Source: UBA2287 sp037442025 (lineage in GTDB: Bacteria; Bacteroidota; Bacteroidia; Bacteroidales; Tenuifilaceae). From it: a stretch of DNA of 63,151 nt. This document shows positions 52,636-59,605 of this stretch, piece after piece (the first letter of the stretch is position 1; each line of letters starts with the position of its first letter). The notes beneath the pieces were generated by a model. The model ran no database searches. It was not told the DNA's origin and saw nothing but the letters and a program-made list of their open reading frames with translations. A program made the translations under genes and the position numbers. The stretch is taken from NCBI GenBank assembly GCA_037442025.1, contig JBBIRB010000012.1, positions 1 to 63,151 on the forward strand, written 5' to 3'.

Positions 52636-52844
52636 ATGTTAAATCAATTTTTTTGTGAAATATTTCACAAACATAAAAAAAAACTCGTTTTGTATTTCTT
52701 TTTATTTTATTAATCAATTTATCTTTTTTGAAGTTCATAATTATATTTTTTTTATTTTAATTTTAACACAGTGCTAATTTTATATTCTGATATTCATGTG
52801 CTTAATTAAAATTAAAACACTTATTCTTCATTCGAAGTTTTGTT

Positions 52845-52852
52845 TAACTTTG
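52845..52852 (+). promoter_or_regulatory. -7 box for the SDR gene
   Basis: TAACTTTG, an exact TAnnTTTG, 23 bases before the ATG at 52876. It overlaps the upstream alternative start, which argues for the later ATG. Confidence 0.5.
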
Positions 52853-52875
52853 TGCCTCATTTTTTTATAGGCACT

Positions 52876-53637
52876 ATGAACAAAATAGCCCTAATAACCG
52901 GAGCAACCTCGGGAATTGGTAAAGCAACCGCTTTATTGCTGGCCAAAAATGGATTTAGCCTTATTTTAACGGGCCGAAGAGAAGAGCTGTTAAACCAAAT
53001 AAAAATTGAAATTGAAGGAAAGTTCAATCAGAAAGTTCTGCCCTTACATTTCGACATAAGGAGCAAGAAGGAAGTTGATAATGCAATCGACAGCCTGCCT
53101 AGCCCTTGGCAACCAATCGATGTGCTAGTAAACAACGCAGGGTTGGCAGCGGGGCTTAATCCCATACAGGATGGAAGTTTGAGCGACTGGGAGCAAATGA
53201 TTGATACCAATATAAAAGGATTGCTGTATATTACCCAACGCATAATTCCCTTTATGATTAGCAGAGGCAGTGGCCACATTGTTAACATTGGCTCCATTGC
53301 CGGAACTCAGGTTTACGAAAACGGAAATGTATACTGTGCCAGCAAGCATGCTGTGCATGCCCTTTCGCAGTCGATGCGAATAGATTTGCTAAAGCATTCG
53401 ATAAAGGTTAGCGAAATACGACCCGGTCTTGCCGAAACGGAGTTTTCAAGGGTTCGTTTCAAGGGAAACGAAGAGGCAGCAAAAAAACCATATATTGGCC
53501 TAAAGCCCCTATCGGGCGATGATGTTGCGGATGCAATTCTTTATGTAATTACCCGACCCGCACACGTAAATATTAACGATTTGGAAATCACACCCACTTC
53601 GCAGGCATGCTCATTCTATGTTTTCAGAAATGCATAG
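52876..53637 (+). CDS. Short-chain dehydrogenase/reductase
   Basis: 253 residues from the ATG at 52876. The cofactor motif TGATSGIGKATA is followed by NNAGLA and the active-site stretch NIGSIAGTQVYENGNVYCAS, with Ser and Tyr-x3-Lys. The residue after the second strand (TGRREE) suggests NADP preference. The layout is that of the YdfG-like serine/3-hydroxy-acid dehydrogenase subfamily (KVSEIRPGLAETEFS). The true substrate is uncertain. Confidence 0.92.
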   Translation: MNKIALITGATSGIGKATALLLAKNGFSLILTGRREELLNQIKIEIEGKFNQKVLPLHFDIRSKKEVDNAIDSLPSPWQPIDVLVNNAGLAAGLNPIQDGSLSDWEQMIDTNIKGLLYITQRIIPFMISRGSGHIVNIGSIAGTQVYENGNVYCASKHAVHALSQSMRIDLLKHSIKVSEIRPGLAETEFSRVRFKGNEEAAKKPYIGLKPLSGDDVADAILYVITRPAHVNINDLEITPTSQACSFYVFRNA

Positions 53638-53735
53638 CATAAAGTAATTAAATGCATATCAATTAGTTGATGAAAATCAGCGAACAGCACAATACTTTTC
53701 TATCAATTTTTAACATTTACGTTTACAAGTTGTTT

Positions 53736-53743
53736 TATATTTG
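53736..53743 (+). promoter_or_regulatory. -7 box upstream of the micro-lipoprotein genes
   Basis: TATATTTG, an exact TAnnTTTG, about 85-105 bases before the first micro-lipoprotein start. It supports expression of these two small genes. Confidence 0.5.
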
Positions 53744-53848
53744 TATTGGTTGAAGAAAAACATTCATTGGTCAAAAATAAATATACTTTAACCCCAATTT
53801 TCACGTAATTTGCAGTTTAAAGAATAAATGATGCGAGACTTAATTCAC

Positions 53849-53971
53849 ATGAAGAGAAAATTTTTTACTGCCGTGGTAGTAATTGTATTAACTGCAATTT
53901 TGTTCACATCGTGCCATAACAATGTACCCTGTCCGGTGTACCGAAAAGTAAACACCAACTTGAATTTATAA
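53849..53971 (+). CDS. Micro-lipoprotein 1 (40 residues)
   Basis: Too short for routine gene calling. From the ATG at 53849 it reads MKRKFFTAVVVIVLTAILF, then lipobox TSC, then a mature peptide of about 19 residues containing CPVYRKVN. An in-frame ATG at 53828 would add seven residues. Lys/Arg start, hydrophobic core and lipobox form a complete lipoprotein signal, which is strong evidence for a real gene. The mature part shares C-P-x-Y and V-N with the next gene. A -7 box stands upstream. Function unknown. Confidence 0.7.
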   Translation: MKRKFFTAVVVIVLTAILFTSCHNNVPCPVYRKVNTNLNL

Positions 53972-53990
53972 TAACCTAATATTTCACACA

Positions 53991-54119
53991 ATGAAAACGA
54001 ATAAGCGACTTTTTCTTTTGTTGGCTACAGCCCTTTTTCTTTCTGCAACTGCATTAAGTTCTTGCTCAAAGAAAACCTGTCCGGCCTATAGCAATGCAGC
54101 CACAGTAAACAAGAGATAG
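53991..54119 (+). CDS. Micro-lipoprotein 2 (42 residues)
   Basis: Starts MKTNKRLFLLLATALFLSAT, has lipobox LSSC, and a mature peptide of about 18 residues: CSKKTCPAYSNAATVNKR. It lies 19 bases after micro-lipoprotein 1 and shares the C-P-x-Y...V-N pattern, so the pair looks like a tandem duplication. Small Cys-x-x-Tyr lipoproteins of this kind occur in many Bacteroidota but have no assigned function that I know of. A weak terminator follows. Confidence 0.75.
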   Translation: MKTNKRLFLLLATALFLSATALSSCSKKTCPAYSNAATVNKR

Positions 54120-54143
54120 TTTTTTAAAATTTTTTTGGTTTTG

Positions 54144-54179
54144 CTTTCCTTTTGTTAACTCAATGGGAAAGTTTTTTTT
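54144..54179 (+). terminator. Weak terminator after the micro-lipoproteins
   Basis: A 6-bp stem CTTTCC (54144-54149) / GGAAAG (54166-54171), with a 16-base loop, followed by eight T. The long loop and short stem make this uncertain. Confidence 0.45.
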
Positions 54180-54336
54180 GGCATTAGTTAGAATTAGAAT
54201 ACATAACAATTACCAATACAATTATCGTCGTTCGGGCCTACTATTCAGATAATTAAATCACTTTTTTCTCCCTTACTTCATCTTGTTTTCATATTTTTCG
54301 GGCTAGTCATTATTATTATATTCAAAAAAAACTAAC

Positions 54337-54360
54337 TTGAGGCTGTATTATACACCTCAG
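54337..54360 (+). promoter_or_regulatory. Stem-loop directly before the NuoE start codon
   Basis: TGAGG (54338-54342), a bulged C, TGTA, loop TTA, TACA, CCTCA (54355-54359), extended by a T-G pair. The ATG of the next gene is at 54364, three bases beyond the stem. The leader of this operon therefore ends in a hairpin that could limit ribosome access. Confidence 0.5.
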
Positions 54361-54363
54361 TTT

Positions 54364-54822
54364 ATGGATAATGAGCAAATTATAAAAAGGTTCGAGCCAA
54401 AGCCCGACAATATTATACCTTTACTACACGAACTGCAGGATAACCATCCGCAGAATTACCTTACCGAAGATGCATTGCGCCAGGTAGCAAGGTTTATGAA
54501 CGTAAACCTATCGTGGATTTATGGTGTTGTGGGGTATTACACCATGTTCAGCACCAAGCCCCGAGGGAAATTCATCATACGCCTTTGTAACTCGCCGGTT
54601 TGCCATATAAGTGGTTCCGAAAATGCCATTGAATGGACTAAAAGTCTGCTCAAAGTAAACTTGAACGAAACCACCCCCGATGGTCTCTTTACCCTTGAGG
54701 AGAGCGAATGCCTTGGACGCTGCGGCAAAGCACCATCAATGATGATTAACCGCGACTTTTACGGCGAACTTACCAAGGAAAAGATGGAGCAAATCATTAA
54801 TGAACTCCGCAAAGCAAAATAG
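54364..54822 (+). CDS. NuoE-like [2Fe-2S] subunit of NAD-linked formate dehydrogenase
   Basis: 152 residues from ATG 54364; a TTG nine codons upstream lies inside the stem-loop. It is the thioredoxin-like 24-kDa subunit fold, with four cluster Cys in LCNSPVCHISG and ECLGRCGKAP. YGVVGYYTMFSTKPRG is the usual N-terminal-half motif. With the NuoF-like and FdhA-like genes downstream it forms the diaphorase part of a soluble NAD+-dependent formate dehydrogenase rather than complex I, as no membrane subunits are near. Confidence 0.92.
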   Translation: MDNEQIIKRFEPKPDNIIPLLHELQDNHPQNYLTEDALRQVARFMNVNLSWIYGVVGYYTMFSTKPRGKFIIRLCNSPVCHISGSENAIEWTKSLLKVNLNETTPDGLFTLEESECLGRCGKAPSMMINRDFYGELTKEKMEQIINELRKAK

Positions 54823-54829
54823 ATTCCCT

Positions 54830-56080
54830 ATGATTACAGAAAAACGAGTAATTCTAAAGAATTCAGGGGTAATTAATCCCGAAAGCATCGACGCGTACAT
54901 TGCTGCCGGGGGATATAAAGCACTTGAAAAGGCATTGACACTTGAACCCTCTGCAATTCCCAATATAATTGACAAATCGGGTTTACGCGGGCGTGGAGGC
55001 GCAGGGTTCCCTACGGGAACTAAAAACCGATACACATCGCAATCGTGCACCGATTGCCAAAAGTATGTGGTTTGCAACGCCGACGAGGGTGAACCCGGAA
55101 CCTTTAAGGATAGGATTATCATGGAAACCGACCCGCACCAGCTGGTTGAAGGTATGGCCATTGCAGCATACGGAATTGGCGCAAGCCAAGGATACATTTA
55201 CATCAGGGGCGAGTACTACCTTTCCATCGAAAGGGTACAGAAGGCAATCGATTCAGCATATGGCAAAGGGTTACTTGGTAAAAATATTCTCAATTCGAAT
55301 TTCTCATTCGACCTTGAAATTAAGTTGGGTGCTGGCTCGTATCTGTGTGGCGAGGAGCTTACCCTGCTCGAGTCGCTCGAGGGCAAACGGGGCTACCCAC
55401 GAATTAAGCCCCCCTTCCCTGCCGAAAAGGGGCTGTGGGGAAAGCCCACACTCATCAACAACGTTGAAACGCTTGCTGCTTTCCCTGCAATACTAACCAA
55501 TGGTGCTGAGTGGTATAGGGCTATGGGTACCGAAAAATCGCCCGGAACAAAAATTTTTACCATAAGCGGCGATGTTAAAAAACCTGGCTACTACGAGCTG
55601 GCTATGGGTGAAAAACTCGTTGAAATTATCGACCAAATGGCCACCGGCACAAAGGACGGTAAGCCTTGGAAAGCCGTTCTGCTGGGAGGAGCCGCTGGGA
55701 CATTCGTTCCCCCCTCGTTCTCCGATGCCGAAATTTGCTACGATAAACTTAAGGAAAGGGGCGCAACCCTTGGGTCGGGTGCAATAATTGTAGTTGGCAG
55801 CGACAAAAAGTTAATTCCTCTCCTTCAGAATATTCTTAAGTTTTTCAAGCACGAAAGCTGTGGTAAGTGCGTACCCTGCCGCTTGGGAACAAGCTACCTG
55901 TACGACCAATCGAAAAAACTTGAAGGAGCAAGCGCCGCAGAGCGCAAAGAAATTCTCGACGAAATGCTCAAACAGGCAAAGCTAATGGCAAAAAGTTCAT
56001 TGTGTCCTCTTGGGCAGTCGCCCATATTGCCCATTGAGAGCCTGTGCAGGCACTTTACGAACGACTTGGTTAGCGAATAA
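54830..56080 (+). CDS. NuoF-like NADH-binding flavoprotein subunit of formate dehydrogenase
   Basis: 416 residues from ATG 54830, 7 bases after the NuoE stop. FMN and NADH motifs include GLRGRGGAGFPTG, CNADEGEPGTFKDR and GAGSYLCGEELTLLESLEG. The [4Fe-4S] Cys are in ESCGKCVPCRLG and a later SSLCPLG. It passes electrons between NAD(H) and the iron-sulphur chain. There is no N-terminal thioredoxin or C-terminal ferredoxin extension as in HydB-type subunits. Confidence 0.94.
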   Translation: MITEKRVILKNSGVINPESIDAYIAAGGYKALEKALTLEPSAIPNIIDKSGLRGRGGAGFPTGTKNRYTSQSCTDCQKYVVCNADEGEPGTFKDRIIMETDPHQLVEGMAIAAYGIGASQGYIYIRGEYYLSIERVQKAIDSAYGKGLLGKNILNSNFSFDLEIKLGAGSYLCGEELTLLESLEGKRGYPRIKPPFPAEKGLWGKPTLINNVETLAAFPAILTNGAEWYRAMGTEKSPGTKIFTISGDVKKPGYYELAMGEKLVEIIDQMATGTKDGKPWKAVLLGGAAGTFVPPSFSDAEICYDKLKERGATLGSGAIIVVGSDKKLIPLLQNILKFFKHESCGKCVPCRLGTSYLYDQSKKLEGASAAERKEILDEMLKQAKLMAKSSLCPLGQSPILPIESLCRHFTNDLVSE

Positions 56081-56103
56081 ATTCAACGTTAAAAAGAACT
56101 ACT

Positions 56104-58827
56104 GTGAAAAGTACGGTCAACATAACAATAGATGGAAAAGCCATTGAAGTACCAAAGGGTGAAAATTTGCTCAAAGCAGCCCGAAATAATGGGTTTAACA
56201 TTCCTGGGCTTTGCTATCATCATAAACTTTCGCCAACGGGTGCTTGCAGGCTATGCCTGGTGAAGGTTGAAGGAATGCGGGGCCTTGTTGCTTCTTGTAC
56301 GCTATCGGCTAGCGAGGGAATGGTTATTACAGCCTTCGATGAGGAATTGGAAGAAACCCGTCGCTTTTTGCTCGACTACCTGCTGAGCGAGCATAACGAC
56401 CATTACGATGGCACCTACCCCGACGAGCTGCGCGAGTTGATGTTCAGATACAAACTCGATAAATCGGAGAACCGATACTTTAAGCCGGTTTGGCAAAAAA
56501 TGGGGTTTGTAACCGACGATTCGTCGCCTGTGCTAGCCTACGACCCGAACAAATGCATTAAGTGCTTCCGCTGCATAAAGGCCTGCGACGAGGTACAGGG
56601 AAAGAACGTTCTGTCGTTCAACGACAGGGGCATACACTCCTACATCATTGCAGGTGCTGGCATTTGGGGCCAGAGCGAGTGCGATGGGTGCGGCGAGTGC
56701 ATTCAGCTTTGCCCCACGGGTGCCATTGTTGAAAAACCCCATAGGAATGAAATAAAACTTGATAAGATTGAAAAGTCCGTGCAGTCGACCTGCCCATACT
56801 GCGGCGTGGGTTGCCAGATTGAACTGCTGGTTCAGAACGGAAAAATTGTTCGCAGCAACGGTGTCGAAGGGGTTTCGCCCAACGATGGCAGGCTGTGCGT
56901 AAAGGGTCGCTTTGGATACGAGTTTGTGCACAGCCCCGAAAGGTTAACCAAGCCGCTTATAAAGCGGAACGGGAAGTTCGAGGAGGCATCGTGGGATGAG
57001 GCGCTCGATTTGATTGCCACCAAATTCAACGAAATAAAAAGTAAGTACGGAAACGACTCGTTGGCTGGTTACGCCTCGGCAAAATGTACCAACGAGGATA
57101 ACTATCTTTTCCAAAAGTTCATTCGAACTGTTTTTGGAACCAATAACATTGACTACTGCACAAGGCTTTGCCATGCTTCAACCGTTACTGCAATGATAAT
57201 GGCCATTGGCGACGGCGCGGGAAGCAATCCCATTGAGGACTTTGAAAAGGTGGATTGCCTTTTTGTTACCGGAAACAACATAATTGAAACCCACCCCATT
57301 ACCGCTACCTACGTAAAGCGAGCTGCAGCGAAGGGTCAAAAAATTATTGTGGTCGATCCCAAGTGGACCCCGCTTGTTAGGTACGCTACCGTTTGGCTTC
57401 AACCCAAATTGGGAACCGATGTGGCGCTTCTCAATGGGCTCATTCATATAATTATTAAAAACGGCTGGGTGAGCAAAGAGTTTATTAACCAAAGGGTTGA
57501 GGGTGGAATGGAGGCCTATGCCGAATTGGAAAAACTGGCCGAAAAATACACCCCAAAGTATGTTGAAGAGATAACGAGCGTGCCCGCCGATAAACTCGAA
57601 TTGGCAGCAAAGCTATATGCCACATCGGAAACATCGATGATTGCCACCGGAATGGGAATGAGCCAGCAGGTTACCGGAACATACAACGTTTTCAGCCTAA
57701 TAAATATGATGCTAATTTCTGGGCAGGTTGGGCGCGAGCAGTGTGGAATTAATCCGCCACGCGGACAAAACAACGTGCAGGGAGCAACCGACGTGGGCTG
57801 CTCGCCCAAAAACTATCCGGGCTACATTCTGGTTACCGATGAGGCCAACCGCCGAAAAGTTGCTCAGGTATGGGGAGTGCCCTTCGAGGAATTGTCGGCC
57901 AAGCCTGGGCTTACCACGGTTGAAATTATGCAGGCCGCCCATGAAGGTAAAATTAAAGGCATTTACATTATGGGTGAAAACCCAATGATTAGCGACCCCA
58001 ACCTGAACCATACCGAGGAGGCTTTAAAACATATGGAGTTTGTTGTGGTTCAGGATATTTTTCATACCGAAACCACTGCCTTTGCCGATGTAATTCTGCC
58101 TGCCTCAACTTGGGCCGAAAAAGAGGGAACCTTTGTAAATAGCGACCGAAGGGTGCTTAGGGTTAGGAAAGCGGTGGAATGCCCTGGAGAGGCTCGCGAG
58201 GATTGGCTTATAATTCACGAAATAGCCAAGCGTATGGGGAAACCTATGCCCAGCTATAAGAATGAAGCCGAAATATTCGACGAGTTGGCAAAGGTAACCC
58301 CAATAATGGCAGGCATTTCGTTCGAAAGGCTTGAGAAAGGAAGCATACAGTGGCCCTGTACAACTGCCGACCACCCTGGCACAGTTACACTATACCTCGA
58401 TAGTTTCAATACACCAACGGGTAAGGGTAAGCTATTTCCAGTCGACTATGCACCCCAAAACGAGAGGGTAAGCACCGAATATCCCTTTATGCTCAATAGT
58501 GGCCGCTTGCTTTACCACTACCATACAGCCACTATGACCCGCAAAACAAAAGTTCTTCGCGAATACGTGAACGAAGCCTTTGTGCTTATGCACCCCAACG
58601 ATGCGCTAAAATTTGGATTCGAAAATGGCAATCGGGTAAAGATAGAATCGCGCAGGGGCGAACTCGAAACCATTGTTCGCGTTAGCGATGAGGTGCTCGA
58701 AGGCGAACTCTTTATGCCCTGGCACTTTACCGAGGCACAGGTTAACAGGCTTACCCGCGACGAACTCGATCCGTACAGCCGCATTGCACCATTTAAACTT
58801 TCGGCGGTAAGGGTTTCAAAAAAATAA
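56104..58827 (+). CDS. fdhA: Formate dehydrogenase catalytic subunit (FdhA/NuoG-like), Cys-type
   Basis: 907 residues, GTG start, 23 bases after the NuoF-like gene. An N-terminal [2Fe-2S] domain has Cys37, 48, 51 and 65. The next segment, where NuoG carries the His(Cys)3 [4Fe-4S] site, has no Cys at all (residues 66-150). Two ferredoxin clusters follow (Cys151-161, Cys193-203), then the molybdopterin domain cluster (Cys230, 233, 237, 265). The active-site residue is Cys356 (CTRLCHAST), where some formate dehydrogenases have selenocysteine. Molybdopterin-dinucleotide domains fill the remainder. It would oxidise formate to CO2 with NAD+, or run in reverse. Confidence 0.93.
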   Translation: MKSTVNITIDGKAIEVPKGENLLKAARNNGFNIPGLCYHHKLSPTGACRLCLVKVEGMRGLVASCTLSASEGMVITAFDEELEETRRFLLDYLLSEHNDHYDGTYPDELRELMFRYKLDKSENRYFKPVWQKMGFVTDDSSPVLAYDPNKCIKCFRCIKACDEVQGKNVLSFNDRGIHSYIIAGAGIWGQSECDGCGECIQLCPTGAIVEKPHRNEIKLDKIEKSVQSTCPYCGVGCQIELLVQNGKIVRSNGVEGVSPNDGRLCVKGRFGYEFVHSPERLTKPLIKRNGKFEEASWDEALDLIATKFNEIKSKYGNDSLAGYASAKCTNEDNYLFQKFIRTVFGTNNIDYCTRLCHASTVTAMIMAIGDGAGSNPIEDFEKVDCLFVTGNNIIETHPITATYVKRAAAKGQKIIVVDPKWTPLVRYATVWLQPKLGTDVALLNGLIHIIIKNGWVSKEFINQRVEGGMEAYAELEKLAEKYTPKYVEEITSVPADKLELAAKLYATSETSMIATGMGMSQQVTGTYNVFSLINMMLISGQVGREQCGINPPRGQNNVQGATDVGCSPKNYPGYILVTDEANRRKVAQVWGVPFEELSAKPGLTTVEIMQAAHEGKIKGIYIMGENPMISDPNLNHTEEALKHMEFVVVQDIFHTETTAFADVILPASTWAEKEGTFVNSDRRVLRVRKAVECPGEAREDWLIIHEIAKRMGKPMPSYKNEAEIFDELAKVTPIMAGISFERLEKGSIQWPCTTADHPGTVTLYLDSFNTPTGKGKLFPVDYAPQNERVSTEYPFMLNSGRLLYHYHTATMTRKTKVLREYVNEAFVLMHPNDALKFGFENGNRVKIESRRGELETIVRVSDEVLEGELFMPWHFTEAQVNRLTRDELDPYSRIAPFKLSAVRVSKK

Positions 58828-58851
58828 AAAGGGCTAACAAGTTATATAGTT

Positions 58852-58859
58852 TATATTTG
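58852..58859 (+). promoter_or_regulatory. Possible -7 box for the CoA-binding gene
   Basis: TATATTTG, an exact TAnnTTTG, 21 bases before the ATG at 58880. No -33 TTG at the standard distance, so the gene may also be read from the fdh operon. Confidence 0.4.
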
Positions 58860-58879
58860 AGGAATAAATCATTCCCTCT

Positions 58880-59335
58880 ATGAAAGAAAAAATTGACTCT
58901 TTTTTTCAATCGAAAAGCATTGCCATTACAGGTTTTTCGAGGAAGCTCTATTCGCATAGCAGGGCCATTTATAATTCTTTTGTCGAGAAGGGCTTTAACG
59001 TTTACCCTATTAACCCTTGCCAAGAGGAAATTGATGGAATTAAGGTTTACCCTAGCATCGATGCTCTTCCCAGTGAGGTTGATGCGGTATACATTATTAA
59101 TAATAAGGACCTATCGATGAAAATTGCCCAGGAGGCAGCAGCAAAGGGTATAAAAAAAATATGGATACATGTAAAATGTAACTCCCAGTATGCACAGGAG
59201 GTTGAAAAGAAGTATGGCCTTTCGATAGTTATGGGAGAATGCTTTTTTATGTGGGCCGAACCAGTAAAAGGGATTCACAATTTCCACCGATTTGTTCGCA
59301 ACCTCTTTGCTCAACATAGGGTGCACAAATATTAA
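58880..59335 (+). CDS. CoA-binding-domain protein
   Basis: 151 residues, a single CoA_binding_2 (Rossmann-like) domain: SIAITGFSRKLYSHSRAIYN and GFNVYPINPCQEEIDGIKVY are typical. It has the nucleotide-binding fold of succinyl-CoA synthetase alpha but none of the catalytic domains. Its cellular role is unknown. It follows the formate dehydrogenase operon by about 50 bases and precedes the SemiSWEET gene by 15 bases. Confidence 0.88.
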   Translation: MKEKIDSFFQSKSIAITGFSRKLYSHSRAIYNSFVEKGFNVYPINPCQEEIDGIKVYPSIDALPSEVDAVYIINNKDLSMKIAQEAAAKGIKKIWIHVKCNSQYAQEVEKKYGLSIVMGECFFMWAEPVKGIHNFHRFVRNLFAQHRVHKY

Positions 59336-59350
59336 ATAACCTAACAAGCA

Positions 59351-59605
59351 ATGGATTATATTAAAATAGTTGGCTTTGTAGCAGCAGCATTAACCACCTT
59401 TGCATTCTTTCCTCAAGCCATTAAGGTAATTCGTACGCGCGACACTAAAAGTATTTCTGTAGTAATGTATTTTGTTGTAACGGCAGGTTTAATTCTCTGG
59501 TTGGTTTATGGGATTCTATTACGCGACCTACCATTGATTCTCGCAAATTTTATAACATTAATCCCAGCAATTACCATACTTGTTATGAAGATTAGGGGAA
59601 ACTGA
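59351..59605 (+). CDS. SemiSWEET sugar transporter
   Basis: 84 residues with three membrane helices. The PQ motif is in FFPQAIKVIRTRDTKSISVV, as in bacterial SemiSWEET proteins, which dimerise to form a sugar pore (mostly mono- or disaccharides). The last 14 bases overlap the convergent DUF5686 gene. It is probably translated with the CoA-binding gene 15 bases upstream. Confidence 0.9.
   Translation: MDYIKIVGFVAAALTTFAFFPQAIKVIRTRDTKSISVVMYFVVTAGLILWLVYGILLRDLPLILANFITLIPAITILVMKIRGN

Noticed and set aside
52511..52738. 75-codon minus-strand open frame overlapping the start of the exported protein B gene
   Set aside because: It overlaps the signal peptide region in another frame and its start is in very AT-rich DNA; no lipobox, signal or domain.
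54736..55197. 153-codon minus-strand open frame across the NuoE/NuoF junction
   Set aside because: Antisense to two well-recognised subunits and spanning their boundary.
56104..58827. Reading the NuoE/NuoF/NuoG-like genes as part of complex I
   Set aside because: The large subunit carries the formate-dehydrogenase active-site motif (CTRLCH) and no membrane or quinone-module genes are present.
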